Assembly (NCBI RefSeq): GCF_014644555.1
Contig: NZ_BMKX01000001.1
Location: forward strand, 558,001-622,000
Reading direction: 5' to 3'
From: Glutamicibacter ardleyensis
GTDB taxonomy: Bacteria; Actinomycetota; Actinomycetes; Actinomycetales; Micrococcaceae
DNA: 64,000 bases
The notes beneath the pieces are model-generated. The model ran no database searches. It saw only the letters and a program-made list of their open reading frames with translations, and was not told the origin of the DNA. Positions 54,040-62,246 of the stretch are shown piece by piece; positions within the stretch are counted from its first letter, which is position 1; every line of letters starts with the position of its first letter. Both the position numbers and the translations under genes were made by a program.

Positions 54040-55224
54040 ATGGCTGTTTCTCCCCTGATCTGGGGCATCACCATCGTGGTCATCCTGGCTCTGCTGGCCT
54101 TCGACTATTTCTTCCACATCCGCAAGGCACACGTCCCCACCCTGAAGGAAGCGGCCATCTGGTCCTCCATCTACGTGGGCATCGCCCTGGTCTTTGGCAT
54201 CCTCGTCCTGGTTTTTGGCGGCGCCACCATGGGCTCGGAGTACTTCGCCGGATACATCACCGAAAAGGCCCTCTCGGTGGACAACCTCTTCGTCTTCCTG
54301 ATCATCATCGCCAGCTTCAAAGTTCCGCGCGAGGACCAGCAGAAGGTACTGCTCTTCGGCATCGTGTTCTCCCTGATCGCCCGCACCGGATTCATCTTCC
54401 TCGGCGCGGCACTGATCAACTCCTTCGCCTGGGTGTTCTACGCCTTCGGCCTGATTTTGCTGCTCACCGCCGGCAACCTGCTTAAACCCAAATCAAATGG
54501 CGACGAAGCTGACAACTTCATGATCCGTCTCGCCCGCAAGTTCTTCCACACCTCGGAGCACTACGACGGCGACAAGCTGTTCACCGTGGAGAACGGCAAA
54601 AGAGTGCTTACCCCGATGCTGCTGGTCATGGTCGCCATCGGCGGAACCGACATCCTCTTCGCTCTGGATTCGATCCCTGCCATCTTTGGCCTGACCCAGA
54701 ACGTCTACATCGTCTTCACCGCCACCGCGTTCTCCCTCATGGGCCTGCGCCAGCTCTACTTCCTGATCGACGGCCTCCTGGACCGGTTGATCTACCTCTC
54801 CTACGGTCTGGCGGCGGTCTTGGGATTCATCGGCGTCAAACTGATCCTGCATGCAATGCACGAAAACACTCTGCCGTTCATCAACAACGGCGAACCGGTC
54901 CCGGTCATCGAGATCACCACCGGCCTATCGCTGACCGTCATCATCGGCGTCCTGGTCATCACCGTACTGGCCTCGCTGCTGAGCAAGGCCGGCAAAGCAC
55001 AAACCGCGATCAACAACGCCCGGCGGCACGCGGTCAACTATCTTGATCTGGACTACACAGCAGATCCCGCCGAACGCGAGCGCATCTACACCGCCCTGCG
55101 CGAAGAAGAACGCCAGATCGAAACTATGGATCCCAAGTACCGCAACAAGGCCAAGGACGTCGAAGCGATACGTGCCGAGGTGGCCAAGGCCCACCGGAAG
55201 CACGAGGAATACCTCTCCCCCTAA
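54040..55224 (+). CDS. TerC-family membrane protein (Alx-like)
   Basis: This 394-aa protein has about nine helices and the two TerC acidic motifs, EKALSVDNLFVF and ALDSIPAIFGL, whose Glu/Asp residues lie in the membrane. The long soluble C-tail (320-394) is rich in charged residues. TerC/Alx proteins are linked to manganese or other metal export, to pH response and to tellurite resistance. AAAGCAGGAATATC precedes the ATG. I looked for a yybP-ykoY manganese riboswitch upstream and did not find its core. Confidence 0.9.
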   Translation: MAVSPLIWGITIVVILALLAFDYFFHIRKAHVPTLKEAAIWSSIYVGIALVFGILVLVFGGATMGSEYFAGYITEKALSVDNLFVFLIIIASFKVPREDQQKVLLFGIVFSLIARTGFIFLGAALINSFAWVFYAFGLILLLTAGNLLKPKSNGDEADNFMIRLARKFFHTSEHYDGDKLFTVENGKRVLTPMLLVMVAIGGTDILFALDSIPAIFGLTQNVYIVFTATAFSLMGLRQLYFLIDGLLDRLIYLSYGLAAVLGFIGVKLILHAMHENTLPFINNGEPVPVIEITTGLSLTVIIGVLVITVLASLLSKAGKAQTAINNARRHAVNYLDLDYTADPAERERIYTALREEERQIETMDPKYRNKAKDVEAIRAEVAKAHRKHEEYLSP

Positions 55225-55812
55225 CCACAAGGCCGCAGGAGAACCATGAATGCGTCCTTCCTCCCACCGCCCCAACACGTGGCAGGAACGCGGACGAATA
55301 CGAAGAAAATGATCTCCAATAATCACTGGCCGCTTCCACGATCACCGCAGCCACCCGTTGCTCGACCAGAAAAACACGCACTACGCACACTTAGGCGTGA
55401 CCGTGTTGGTAAACGACTTCTTGCTTTAGACGGGGCGCAGGATCCAGTCTGTGCTGCCCCTCTTGTAAACATCTGTGCCTACGGCACGTTGATAAATGAG
55501 CTCCGTCGAAGGTACCTTCTCATCCTCAATTTCTTGGTGACTCTCGAAATGAGGTGTTTGTTGAGAAGAAGATGGGGACCAAAGCATAAGGAATCTAGCA
55601 GTCGTGCTTTTCTGGTTCAAGGCTGGAGGCGGTCGTCGGATCTGCTGCTGGAGCCTGTCTCGTGGGAAGTCCCCACCGCGCCTGGCAGCACATCAAGTAG
55701 CTTGCTTCTTAGCCGAAATAAGAGACGAAGGTGAGCCGGCAGCCCCACCATAGAAGCCTGAATCCAGTGCTATCAAGCCTGAAGCGTGTCCATCAACAGC
55801 TAAGCCCTATTT
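55225..55812. other. 588-bp region with no supported gene
   Basis: Open frames on both strands here lack domains and ribosome-binding sites. The gap probably arose by the same deletion that removed most of the AbiEii toxin gene. Confidence 0.5.
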
Positions 55813-55887
55813 TTAGCTTTCGTCTGATCCTTTACTGGCGGCGCGGGCTGCTTTCTGGATCTGCCGGTAGATCTCATTAGCGTTCAA
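55813..55887 (-). pseudogene. Start fragment of AbiEii toxin gene
   Basis: Overlapping the AbiEi stop by 4 nt, a TTG-start frame encodes about 24 residues, NANEIYRQIQKAARAASKG being the core. This resembles the N-terminus of AbiEii nucleotidyltransferase toxins. It then hits TAA, and no toxin-like sequence follows. The GSX10DxD nucleotidyltransferase core is absent. Confidence 0.6.
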
Positions 55888-56468
55888 GACAGCAGCTCCA
55901 AGGCATTGAGGACTAATGATTTAGCCCGAGGTAGTTGGGTGGCGAGTTGCATCAGCTGGGCTGGTTTGCCGCCGCGGCGCATCCATTCTTTGGTCGCGTC
56001 CCGGGCAATCTCATAGCCAATGGACGAGCGTAGACGGAAGCAATCAACAATCGTTCGCTCGGGGCTATAGATGCCGATCGGTTGCGAGCTACCCGGGATC
56101 GTGATCTCTTCGCGGCCCAGGTCAAAAGTTTCTTTGTCGAAATGGTGCCAGCGAATCGCCCCCTGGGTTTGGGGCGTGCGGGCACCGCGCGGGATCGCCA
56201 CATCCAACGCGTCAGGGACCTCGTCAGTGAGGTCGTAATGGGCCAGTGCCGAAATGAGGCAGATCGTGGCATCAGGACGGCGCGTGGAAGCCTCCAGTTG
56301 ATCCCAGTCCATCGGCGGAGCGTCAGAAGGCAGATAAATGCCGCGGGCGATCCGCTCCCAACGCCCCTCATTCACGCCCCGCAACAAGGCGCTGCGCGTC
56401 AGTCCTTGCAGGGTATCGGGCTTGACCGCCCGCAACCCTGCAGATCTGCTGGGCCTGTTTGCGCTCAT
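55884..56468 (-). CDS. Type IV toxin-antitoxin AbiEi family antitoxin (orphan)
   Basis: This 194-aa protein begins with an N-terminal winged-helix-like part (TLQGLTRSALLRGVNEG, then ERIARGIYLPS) followed by the AbiEi core (CLISALAHYDLTDEVPDALDVAIPRGA, SPERTIVDCFRLR). AbiEi represses its own operon and neutralises AbiEii, which blocks tRNA by adding nucleotides. Here the toxin is only a 24-codon remnant. A long dyad lies just upstream of the start. It may persist as an anti-addiction module or a stray regulator. Confidence 0.85.
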   Translation of the reverse strand: MSANRPSRSAGLRAVKPDTLQGLTRSALLRGVNEGRWERIARGIYLPSDAPPMDWDQLEASTRRPDATICLISALAHYDLTDEVPDALDVAIPRGARTPQTQGAIRWHHFDKETFDLGREEITIPGSSQPIGIYSPERTIVDCFRLRSSIGYEIARDATKEWMRRGGKPAQLMQLATQLPRAKSLVLNALELLS

Positions 56469-56487
56469 TCAACTTCCACCCCTCATG

Positions 56488-56533
56488 CAGCAAAACGTTT
56501 ACAGATAAGTTTATCTGTAGACGTTTTGTTGCG
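56488..56533. promoter_or_regulatory. Long inverted repeat upstream of abiEi (probable operator)
   Basis: Two 22-bp arms, GCAGCAAAACGTTTACAGAT plus AA and the matching complement, have two mismatches and a 2-bp centre. The inner arms contain a GATAAACTTATC core that can double as promoter. It ends 19 bp before the AbiEi ATG. AbiEi proteins are known to bind inverted repeats in their own promoters. Confidence 0.75.
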
Positions 56534-56898
56534 CCACCCCGGCTGCTGCGGCATCATCCTGGCCTTTTCGAAGCCACAGCACCCGGGATCCCACGCAAGT
56601 AAAGCCCCGGCCGAGATGCTCCACGAAGAAAAACACAGAAGGTGAAAGCACCACCCTTGGCCGGACTGGGCCAGCACCATCACCGGCACCATCACCACGA
56701 CCACGGCAATCACGATCTTCGGCATCACGATCACCGGCATCGTTACCGCAACCCCAAGCACGAACACGCTCGGCGAACACGCGGCACAACGTGCCAACTA
56801 GGGACTTTTGACGGCCAGAAGGTAGTTCAATCCATTGGGACAGCTGCCATGTGAACCACTGGCACCCAAAGAACTGAACATTATCGGAAGGAAGATCA
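56534..56898. other. Region with His-rich/low-complexity open frames, no confident gene
   Basis: On the plus strand at 56642-56790 one frame encodes a His-rich tract (QHHHRHHHHDHGNHD). The frame shifted by one gives a Thr/Ile-rich tract, and the minus strand gives a Val-rich tract. All three arise from CACCAT-type codon repeats. None has a convincing start or family, so I make no gene call. Confidence 0.4.
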
Positions 56899-57615
56899 AT
56901 GCCAACGCTTGGAATCATCGGAAGCGGAAACATCGGATCGGCAATCGCTCGATTGGCCGTTGCATCGAATATGAACGTGGTCATTGCGAACTCCCGCGGC
57001 ATCGAGTCTCTTCGAGAACTCATTGCCGAACTTGGACCAATGGCCAGTGCTGGCACAGTTGAACAAGCCGCGGATTCCGCAGATGCAGTTGTGCTTTCCA
57101 TTCCGCTCACCGCAGTCAAGGATCTGCCAACCGGATTACTGCGCGGCAAGATTGTCCTGGACACCAGCAACTACTACCCCTTCCGCGATGGCCGCATTGC
57201 TGAACTCGACGCGGGAACGACGACTACCAGCGAGTTGGTGGCGAGGTGGCTCGATGGGGCGTTCTATGTCAAAGCCTTCGGAAATATCCTGGCACATCAT
57301 ATTCCCCTTCTTGTCCGTCCCAGCGATGCTCCTGATCGATCGGTGCTGCCGATCGCGTCCAATGACGCCGAGGCCAAGATTCAAGCAGCGGCACTCATTG
57401 AACGCCTGGGCTTCGATACTCTGGATGCAGGCACGCTCGCGAAGACATGGGCGTTTGAACCTGAATCCGCAGGATACACGCGCATTTATCTCGCTGACCC
57501 GAGCACGCCCGATGACCAGCTGCTTTCCTCGATTCCTAGCCCGACGCCGGCTGATCAGGTCAAGGCCGCGTTGGATTCCGCGACTCGTGTGAACGTTGCC
57601 GAACGCGCCTTCTAA
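56899..57615 (+). CDS. F420-dependent NADP oxidoreductase-like protein (NPD family)
   Basis: This 238-aa protein has the Rossmann start TLGIIGSGNIGSAIARLA (GxGNxG) and VVLSIPLTAV, with the F420/NADP reductase C-terminal helical part carrying YVKAFGNI and YTRIYLAD. Members use F420 or NADP to reduce small substrates. True Fno enzymes shuttle hydride between F420 and NADP. An AAGGAAGATCA site precedes the ATG. It ends in a hairpin. Confidence 0.83.
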   Translation: MPTLGIIGSGNIGSAIARLAVASNMNVVIANSRGIESLRELIAELGPMASAGTVEQAADSADAVVLSIPLTAVKDLPTGLLRGKIVLDTSNYYPFRDGRIAELDAGTTTTSELVARWLDGAFYVKAFGNILAHHIPLLVRPSDAPDRSVLPIASNDAEAKIQAAALIERLGFDTLDAGTLAKTWAFEPESAGYTRIYLADPSTPDDQLLSSIPSPTPADQVKAALDSATRVNVAERAF

Positions 57616-57654
57616 GTTAGCCAGTCTTCCCGCCTAGCGGGACCTGAGCGCCTT

Positions 57655-57686
57655 GCCGTGAGCGTTCCCTTCAGTTCGCTCACGGC
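57655..57686 (+). terminator. 10-bp hairpin after the reductase gene
   Basis: GCCGTGAGCG and its exact complement surround a 12-nt loop, 40 bp after the stop. Confidence 0.6.
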
Positions 57687-57706
57687 GGTATGGCCGCAAC
57701 CGGCCA

Positions 57707-58133
57707 ATGTCATGGTATTTGGCCACGCAATTCAAGGCATTGCCTGACGCGGCACGGCTGGTAGCCAATCGCGCCTGGTGGCCCGAACCTGTAGCCGAAA
57801 TCCGCCGCATCCGAGAAAAAATACTCCCCCGTACCCGGCAATCCCCAGGTGCTGTTCACACCGGGGCACACCCACGGGCGCTACTCCTACTATTTCCCAG
57901 ATCATGGTGCCCTCGTCGCCGGAGATGCGATAGTGACCTACAATCCCTACCGGGCAATGTCCTCTCCGCAGATCGTTTCCGACGCTGCCACAGTGGATCT
58001 TAAAAGAGCGCTTGAGTCCTTAGCAGTTCTTGCAGCGACGGGCACGCAAACTGTCTTACTGGGCCACGGAGAACCTTGGCATCAGGGGCTGGAACAGTTG
58101 GTTCGCATAGCTAGGTCCCACGGCAGCTCATAA
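57707..58133 (+). pseudogene. Metallo-beta-lactamase-fold hydrolase, truncated and frameshifted
   Basis: The remaining part covers the second half of an MBL hydrolase: VAEIRRIREKILP in one frame, then VPGNPQVLFTPGHTHGRYSYY, VAGDAIVTYNPY and VLLGHGEPW in the next. One surplus C in the C5 run at 57826-57830 accounts for the shift. The HxHxDH metal motif of the N-terminal half is absent. Two lesions make this a degraded gene. Confidence 0.75.
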
Positions 58134-58316
58134 GTCCGATCCTAGAAGAGCAGCACAAATCAGCAACGAGCGACAGTCCAAGCATCTTCTGAAGAATAAG
58201 AATCTTCCACCTATCTTGCCCGCAGTTTCTGGATGTTTAAAAGGATTGAACATAAAGCCGTGGCACTACTCTGCGACGTGTATGCCGCGAATACCCATCT
58301 GGGTTGTTACAGCCAG

Positions 58317-58871
58317 TTAGTGACTGAGCTCTTCGATAATTGCATCGTTGAAGGTTGCCAGATCGCCCGGGTTGCGTGAAGTGATTAAAGCAAAGTTCTC
58401 TGCCGGGCAACGAAAAACCTGTTCGTCTTTCCAGGTGCCGCCAGCATTGATGACGTCTGCCTTAATAGACTTGTATGAAGTGAGGGTCTTATTTTTCACT
58501 AATCCTGTTTCAACCAGTAGCCACGGACCGTGGCATATCGATGCCACCGGGCGTCCAGATGCTGCGAATGACATTACGATGCGTTGAGCATCTGTATCCA
58601 GTCGGAGATTGTCTGCGTTCAGCGTGCCTCCCGGAACGAGTAATAGATCGAACTCGCTTTCGCGGACTTCAGATAATTTTTCGTCCACCTCGAAGACCTC
58701 GCCTAAGTCCCAGTCGCCGACGAGGGTCTGAACCTGGCCTGTTTCAGGAGCGGCGATGGTGACTTTGATTCCAGCACGTTCTAATTTCTCGACAGGCTCC
58801 TTCAACTCATCCTGCTCGACTCCGCGGTTGGAAACCACGACGAGGACTTTCTTATCTGTTAACTCGGACAT
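58317..58871 (-). CDS. DJ-1/PfpI-family protein (YhbO-like)
   Basis: This 184-aa type 1 glutamine-amidotransferase-like protein has the nucleophile elbow ASICHGPWLL with the conserved Cys. FDLLLVPGGTLNADNLR and SRNPGDLATFNDAI are family signatures. Members protect proteins or nucleotides from glyoxal damage or act as stress chaperones. It begins LVVVSNRGVEQDELKEP. An AGGTGTTCC-side leader on the minus strand (AAAGGAACACCTC) precedes the ATG. Confidence 0.87.
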   Translation of the reverse strand: MSELTDKKVLVVVSNRGVEQDELKEPVEKLERAGIKVTIAAPETGQVQTLVGDWDLGEVFEVDEKLSEVRESEFDLLLVPGGTLNADNLRLDTDAQRIVMSFAASGRPVASICHGPWLLVETGLVKNKTLTSYKSIKADVINAGGTWKDEQVFRCPAENFALITSRNPGDLATFNDAIIEELSH

Positions 58872-59127
58872 GAGGTGTTCCTTTCATTTGGGTTCCAGAG
58901 CTAGCTTGGCACTCCGGGTACAACCTAGCAAGAGGTGATCAGGAAATATTCAGCCGAGCATGCACAGCGTCCTGTGCTTTAGCTTGTGTGAGGGAAGCCA
59001 AGGAGGATCTTTGACTCTATGGATCGCAGCGCTGAATGTCATCCCGCTAATGGCCGCAGGCCGAACAGCATACGGATATTTGGTCGGGCTGGTTCTGATT
59101 TGGGGACCTAACCGAAGGAGAAAGATC

Positions 59128-59346
59128 ATGGCAGATGAAAACAACTCCGGACAGTTCGGAAACCGGGAAGACACCGAAGAGCAGGCCCGGAAGGGCGGCG
59201 AAGCGAGCTTCGGCAGCTTCGGCAGCTTCGGCAGCTTCGGCAGCTTCGGCGAAGAGAACAGCGCCGATCCAAGCGAAGCAGGGCGCAAGGGGGCTGATGC
59301 CCAGTCAACGGAAGCGAAAGCTCGTGGCGGAGAAAACAGCCACTAG
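59128..59346 (+). CDS. KGG-motif general stress protein with SFG repeats
   Basis: This 72-aa, strongly hydrophilic protein starts MADENNSGQFGN and carries KGG-like repeats (EEQARKGGEA, EAGRKGADAQ, EAKARGGENS), as in con-10/GsiB-type stress proteins. Five SFG tripeptides in a row lie between the first and second. GAAGGAGAAAGATC precedes the ATG at 59128. The protein is probably disordered and made in drought or stationary phase. The upstream part of the same frame is not convincing coding. Confidence 0.8.
   Translation: MADENNSGQFGNREDTEEQARKGGEASFGSFGSFGSFGSFGEENSADPSEAGRKGADAQSTEAKARGGENSH
59206..59250 (+). repeat. Five tandem 9-bp repeats in the KGG gene
   Basis: AGCTTCGGC occurs five times without mismatch, encoding Ser-Phe-Gly units. 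Slippage would add or remove whole tripeptides. Confidence 0.9.
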
Positions 59347-59364
59347 AGCCCTTTGCTGAATTTT

Positions 59365-59398
59365 GGCAGCTGGCACGGAAATTTCCGTGCCAGCTGCC
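59365..59398. terminator. 17-bp perfect palindrome (terminator) after the KGG gene
   Basis: GGCAGCTGGCACGGAAA pairs exactly with the following 17 bp, with no spacer. TTTT precedes on the plus strand, so AAAA follows on the minus strand. A role as terminator or as a symmetrical protein site are both possible. Confidence 0.65.
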
Positions 59399-59624
59399 GT
59401 CAGCAACTATTCATGTCGGCTTTCCACCTGGCCCGCGGGAAAACTGCGGCCTGTTCCGGGAACGCCATGAAAGACAACGCGAGGTTCCAAGGCCATCCGC
59501 TCAATATTTCACTAGCTCGCACCACTTCACTTGCTGCGGGGTAGCTTCTACTCTCTGGCCCTCCTGATCCGCTGTAGGCGAAGGAATGGCCTGGATCAAT
59601 CCATGTTTCGACCCGGAAACAGGT

Positions 59625-59661
59625 CTATCCCGCAACACCATGTGGGTGCCACGGGATAGAG
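59625..59661 (-). terminator. Hairpin after the acetoacetyl-CoA synthetase gene
   Basis: TCTATCCCG and CGGGATAGA form the base, with an inner CACC/GGTG stem. It lies 9 bp past the minus-strand stop. Confidence 0.6.
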
Positions 59662-59670
59662 CGTCGCCTC

Positions 59671-61641
59671 TTAAGAAATCACTGCTAGCTTCTCCAACGC
59701 AAACTTGGAGTATTCTTCCAGCAGCTCTGGATCATCCACTGCACCGAGGTCTGCAACCTGGTCAAGTGGCGCTCCTTGAAGCATTCGTTTAACCGGCACT
59801 TCAAGTTTCTTGCCCGTGCGCGTATGCGGAATAGCACGCATGAACACAATCTCATCGGGCAAGTACCGGACTGAAAGATTCTGCCTTATGGATTGGATTA
59901 TTGCTGTCTTGGCTACTTCCGGATCCGTCCCGCTGGTCACCTGAACGAAGAGCGGCATGTAGTAATCGGTGCCCAGCTCCACCCCAACGATCAAAGCTTC
60001 GGCAACCTCAGGCAGAGATTCAACGGCAGCATAAATATCTGCCGAGCCAAGCCGCAACCCGTTACGGTTGAGCGTTGAATCAGAACGCCCATGGATGAGA
60101 ATGCCGCGTTGCGTGAACTCGATAAAGTCACCGTGGCGCCATACTCCCGGATATGTACTGAAGTAGCTCTCGTGATACCTGGTACCGTCGTCTCCCCAGA
60201 ATTTCAGAGGCATTGACGGCATCGGCTTGGTAATTACCAGCTCGCCTTTGCCCGTAGTAGGGTCGCCATGCTCATCCCATGCTTCAACCCGCACACCCAG
60301 TGCAGGAGCTTGGATATATCCAACATGGACAGGCAAATTCGGAGATCCTCCTACGAAGATCGACGCGATATCCGTTCCACCACTCATGGAGGCCAGCCAG
60401 ATGTCCCCCACATGTGAGTAGACCCAGCGAAAGCCATCGGTAGACAGCGGAGAACCGGTAACTTGCAAGCTCTTCAATGAACCAAGATCATGTTCGTCCT
60501 GCGGCACCAATTCAGTCTTGGCACATGCATGGACAAAACCTGCACCTACACCAAGAACCGCAACCCGCTCCTGAGCTGTAATCTGCCAGACCCTATCCAA
60601 TGAAGGGAACGTGGGATTCCCGTCAATGAGCACGGCAGTAGCTCCCACACCCAAAGCGCTGACCACTGCATTCCAAAGCACCCAACTGGTCGAAGCCACG
60701 TTGAGATACCGATCCCCCGGACGTAAGTCAGAGTGGATCAGAAGCATTTTTAGCTCCTCTAGCAAGGCTCCACCATGCCCGTGCACAATCCCCTTCGGAA
60801 TACCTGTAGTACCGGAGGAAAACAGCACCCATAGTGGGTGGCTGAACTCGACGTCGGCAAAACGCAGTTCAGCCGGCTCGGCTACTGCCTGTTCCCAAGT
60901 GGTAGCGGATGCGGCAGTTTCAATCGTTGGGGTTGAAGTATGCCGGCCAACCCAGATGATGTGTTCCACTGTGGGCAACTGAGCGAAAATCTCGTTCAGT
61001 TCCTCCCTGCGATCCCGGTCCTTGCCGCCGAGCATGTAGCCGGGCGCGGCGAGCACTACCTTCGGTTCCAGCTGGGCAAAACGCGAAACGACTGCGCCGG
61101 CCCCAAACTCGGGAGCGCAAACTGACCAGATGGCACCGAGCGAAGCGGTGGCGAGCAAACCCACTACTGCTTCGGCGACATTTGGGAGGATCGCTACAAC
61201 ACAATCACCATGGCCCACACCGCGCACGCGCAAATACTGTGCCAGCGCAGCAACTTCTTCCCGCAGGCTCTCCCAGCTGGTTTCCTCGCGTCCGCCATCT
61301 TCGGAAATGGCGATCAGCGCGGTGCCCTCATGTCCATGGAGCAAGTGCCGAGCAAAATTCAGCGTTCGTCCGGGAAACCATTTAGTGTTCGGCATTGGGT
61401 CTTGGCTCATGACTTCACCAGCCACGCCACCGAACTCAACTCCCGCAAATTTAGCGAAAAGCTCCCAAAACTGCTCTGGTTCATCAACAGACCACTGCCA
61501 CAGTGACTCGTAGTCAGCGCCGGCTTCATGACCATGCTGCGCCACGAACTCGGTAAATCTGCCGACGCCGGTCTGCGCGAAATCTGCGCTATTGGGCTGC
61601 CAAATCAGCTCACCGTCCGCTGCAGCTGCATCGATAATCAC
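59671..61641 (-). CDS. Acetoacetyl-CoA synthetase
   Basis: This 656-aa ANL-family enzyme has the AACS-type N-terminus (LWQWSVDEPEQFWELFAKF, then MPNTKWFPGRTLNFARHLL), P-loop LFSSGTTGIPKGIVHG, SGGTDIASIFVGG and HTRTGKKLEVPVKR near the C-terminus with the catalytic Lys. It activates acetoacetate to acetoacetyl-CoA. The GTG start overlaps the cupin stop (GTGA). As the last gene of the FAH/cupin/AACS unit it would use acetoacetate released by a fumarylacetoacetate-type hydrolase. Confidence 0.9.
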   Translation of the reverse strand: MIIDAAAADGELIWQPNSADFAQTGVGRFTEFVAQHGHEAGADYESLWQWSVDEPEQFWELFAKFAGVEFGGVAGEVMSQDPMPNTKWFPGRTLNFARHLLHGHEGTALIAISEDGGREETSWESLREEVAALAQYLRVRGVGHGDCVVAILPNVAEAVVGLLATASLGAIWSVCAPEFGAGAVVSRFAQLEPKVVLAAPGYMLGGKDRDRREELNEIFAQLPTVEHIIWVGRHTSTPTIETAASATTWEQAVAEPAELRFADVEFSHPLWVLFSSGTTGIPKGIVHGHGGALLEELKMLLIHSDLRPGDRYLNVASTSWVLWNAVVSALGVGATAVLIDGNPTFPSLDRVWQITAQERVAVLGVGAGFVHACAKTELVPQDEHDLGSLKSLQVTGSPLSTDGFRWVYSHVGDIWLASMSGGTDIASIFVGGSPNLPVHVGYIQAPALGVRVEAWDEHGDPTTGKGELVITKPMPSMPLKFWGDDGTRYHESYFSTYPGVWRHGDFIEFTQRGILIHGRSDSTLNRNGLRLGSADIYAAVESLPEVAEALIVGVELGTDYYMPLFVQVTSGTDPEVAKTAIIQSIRQNLSVRYLPDEIVFMRAIPHTRTGKKLEVPVKRMLQGAPLDQVADLGAVDDPELLEEYSKFALEKLAVIS

Positions 61642-62246
61642 GACGCGCCCAAGGATGTGGAACTTGCTTGACGCTGGCTTGCAATTTCTGACGCAGAGAT
61701 TGGCTCGGTGCCAAACAATACGAACAAGACCCGTGCTGTCCGATCCGTCCGGTTTGACCAGGCGTGGCTGGTAGCGCGCTGGATTGCGACATCTCCGGCC
61801 CGCATCGTTGCCTCCCCCTCGTCAACCAGGAGAGTAATTTCGCCTTCCAGAACTACCGCATAATCCAAGGATTCGGTGCGGTGGAACCAGAAGTGCTTTC
61901 CACCGCTGCGTTCGGCACCCGCATCGGCTTCTTCATGACCATCCAGTTCGTCAAAAATCGCCGAGTTGGCATCCTTGGGGTACACAGAATCCGGCGGAAA
62001 ATCTGCGATCCGCATAATCGTCTCTCCCGGAGCCGGGAAACTTGGAATCTCGGTGTCGGCGCCGGCCATGTCAATGTCGCTGACGTGGTCGATGATACCG
62101 GCCTTGGTCATCCACGGAACCGTGGCTCCAAAGCCTGGAATCGTGTCCGAGGAGAAATGGTGCGGTGCGTCTGCGTCCGACAGGATGACGGCGAGACCTT
62201 GGTCATTGTGGCCGGTAACTACCCGGCGAACTGGTGGGCGGGACAT
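61638..62246 (-). CDS. Cupin-domain protein
   Basis: This 202-aa protein of the cupin superfamily has the His-containing segment KHFWFHRTESLDYAVVLEGEITLL and AGDVAIQRATSHAWSNRTD in the C-terminal half, matching motifs 1 and 2. Such proteins occur in aromatic or alpha-keto acid catabolic operons, but their reaction is mostly unassigned. The ATG at 62246 shares one base with the FAH stop (TAATG), so it is coupled. Confidence 0.82.
   Translation of the reverse strand: MSRPPVRRVVTGHNDQGLAVILSDADAPHHFSSDTIPGFGATVPWMTKAGIIDHVSDIDMAGADTEIPSFPAPGETIMRIADFPPDSVYPKDANSAIFDELDGHEEADAGAERSGGKHFWFHRTESLDYAVVLEGEITLLVDEGEATMRAGDVAIQRATSHAWSNRTDRTARVLFVLFGTEPISASEIASQRQASSTSLGAS

Noticed and set aside
55246-55734. 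Open frame after terC
   Set aside because: Arg/Ser/Leu-rich with no recognisable domain, and it lies in a region that looks deleted.
56483-56797. Minus-strand Val-rich hydrophobic frame
   Set aside because: It covers the abiEi operator and arises from the reverse of CACCAT-type repeats. No family match.
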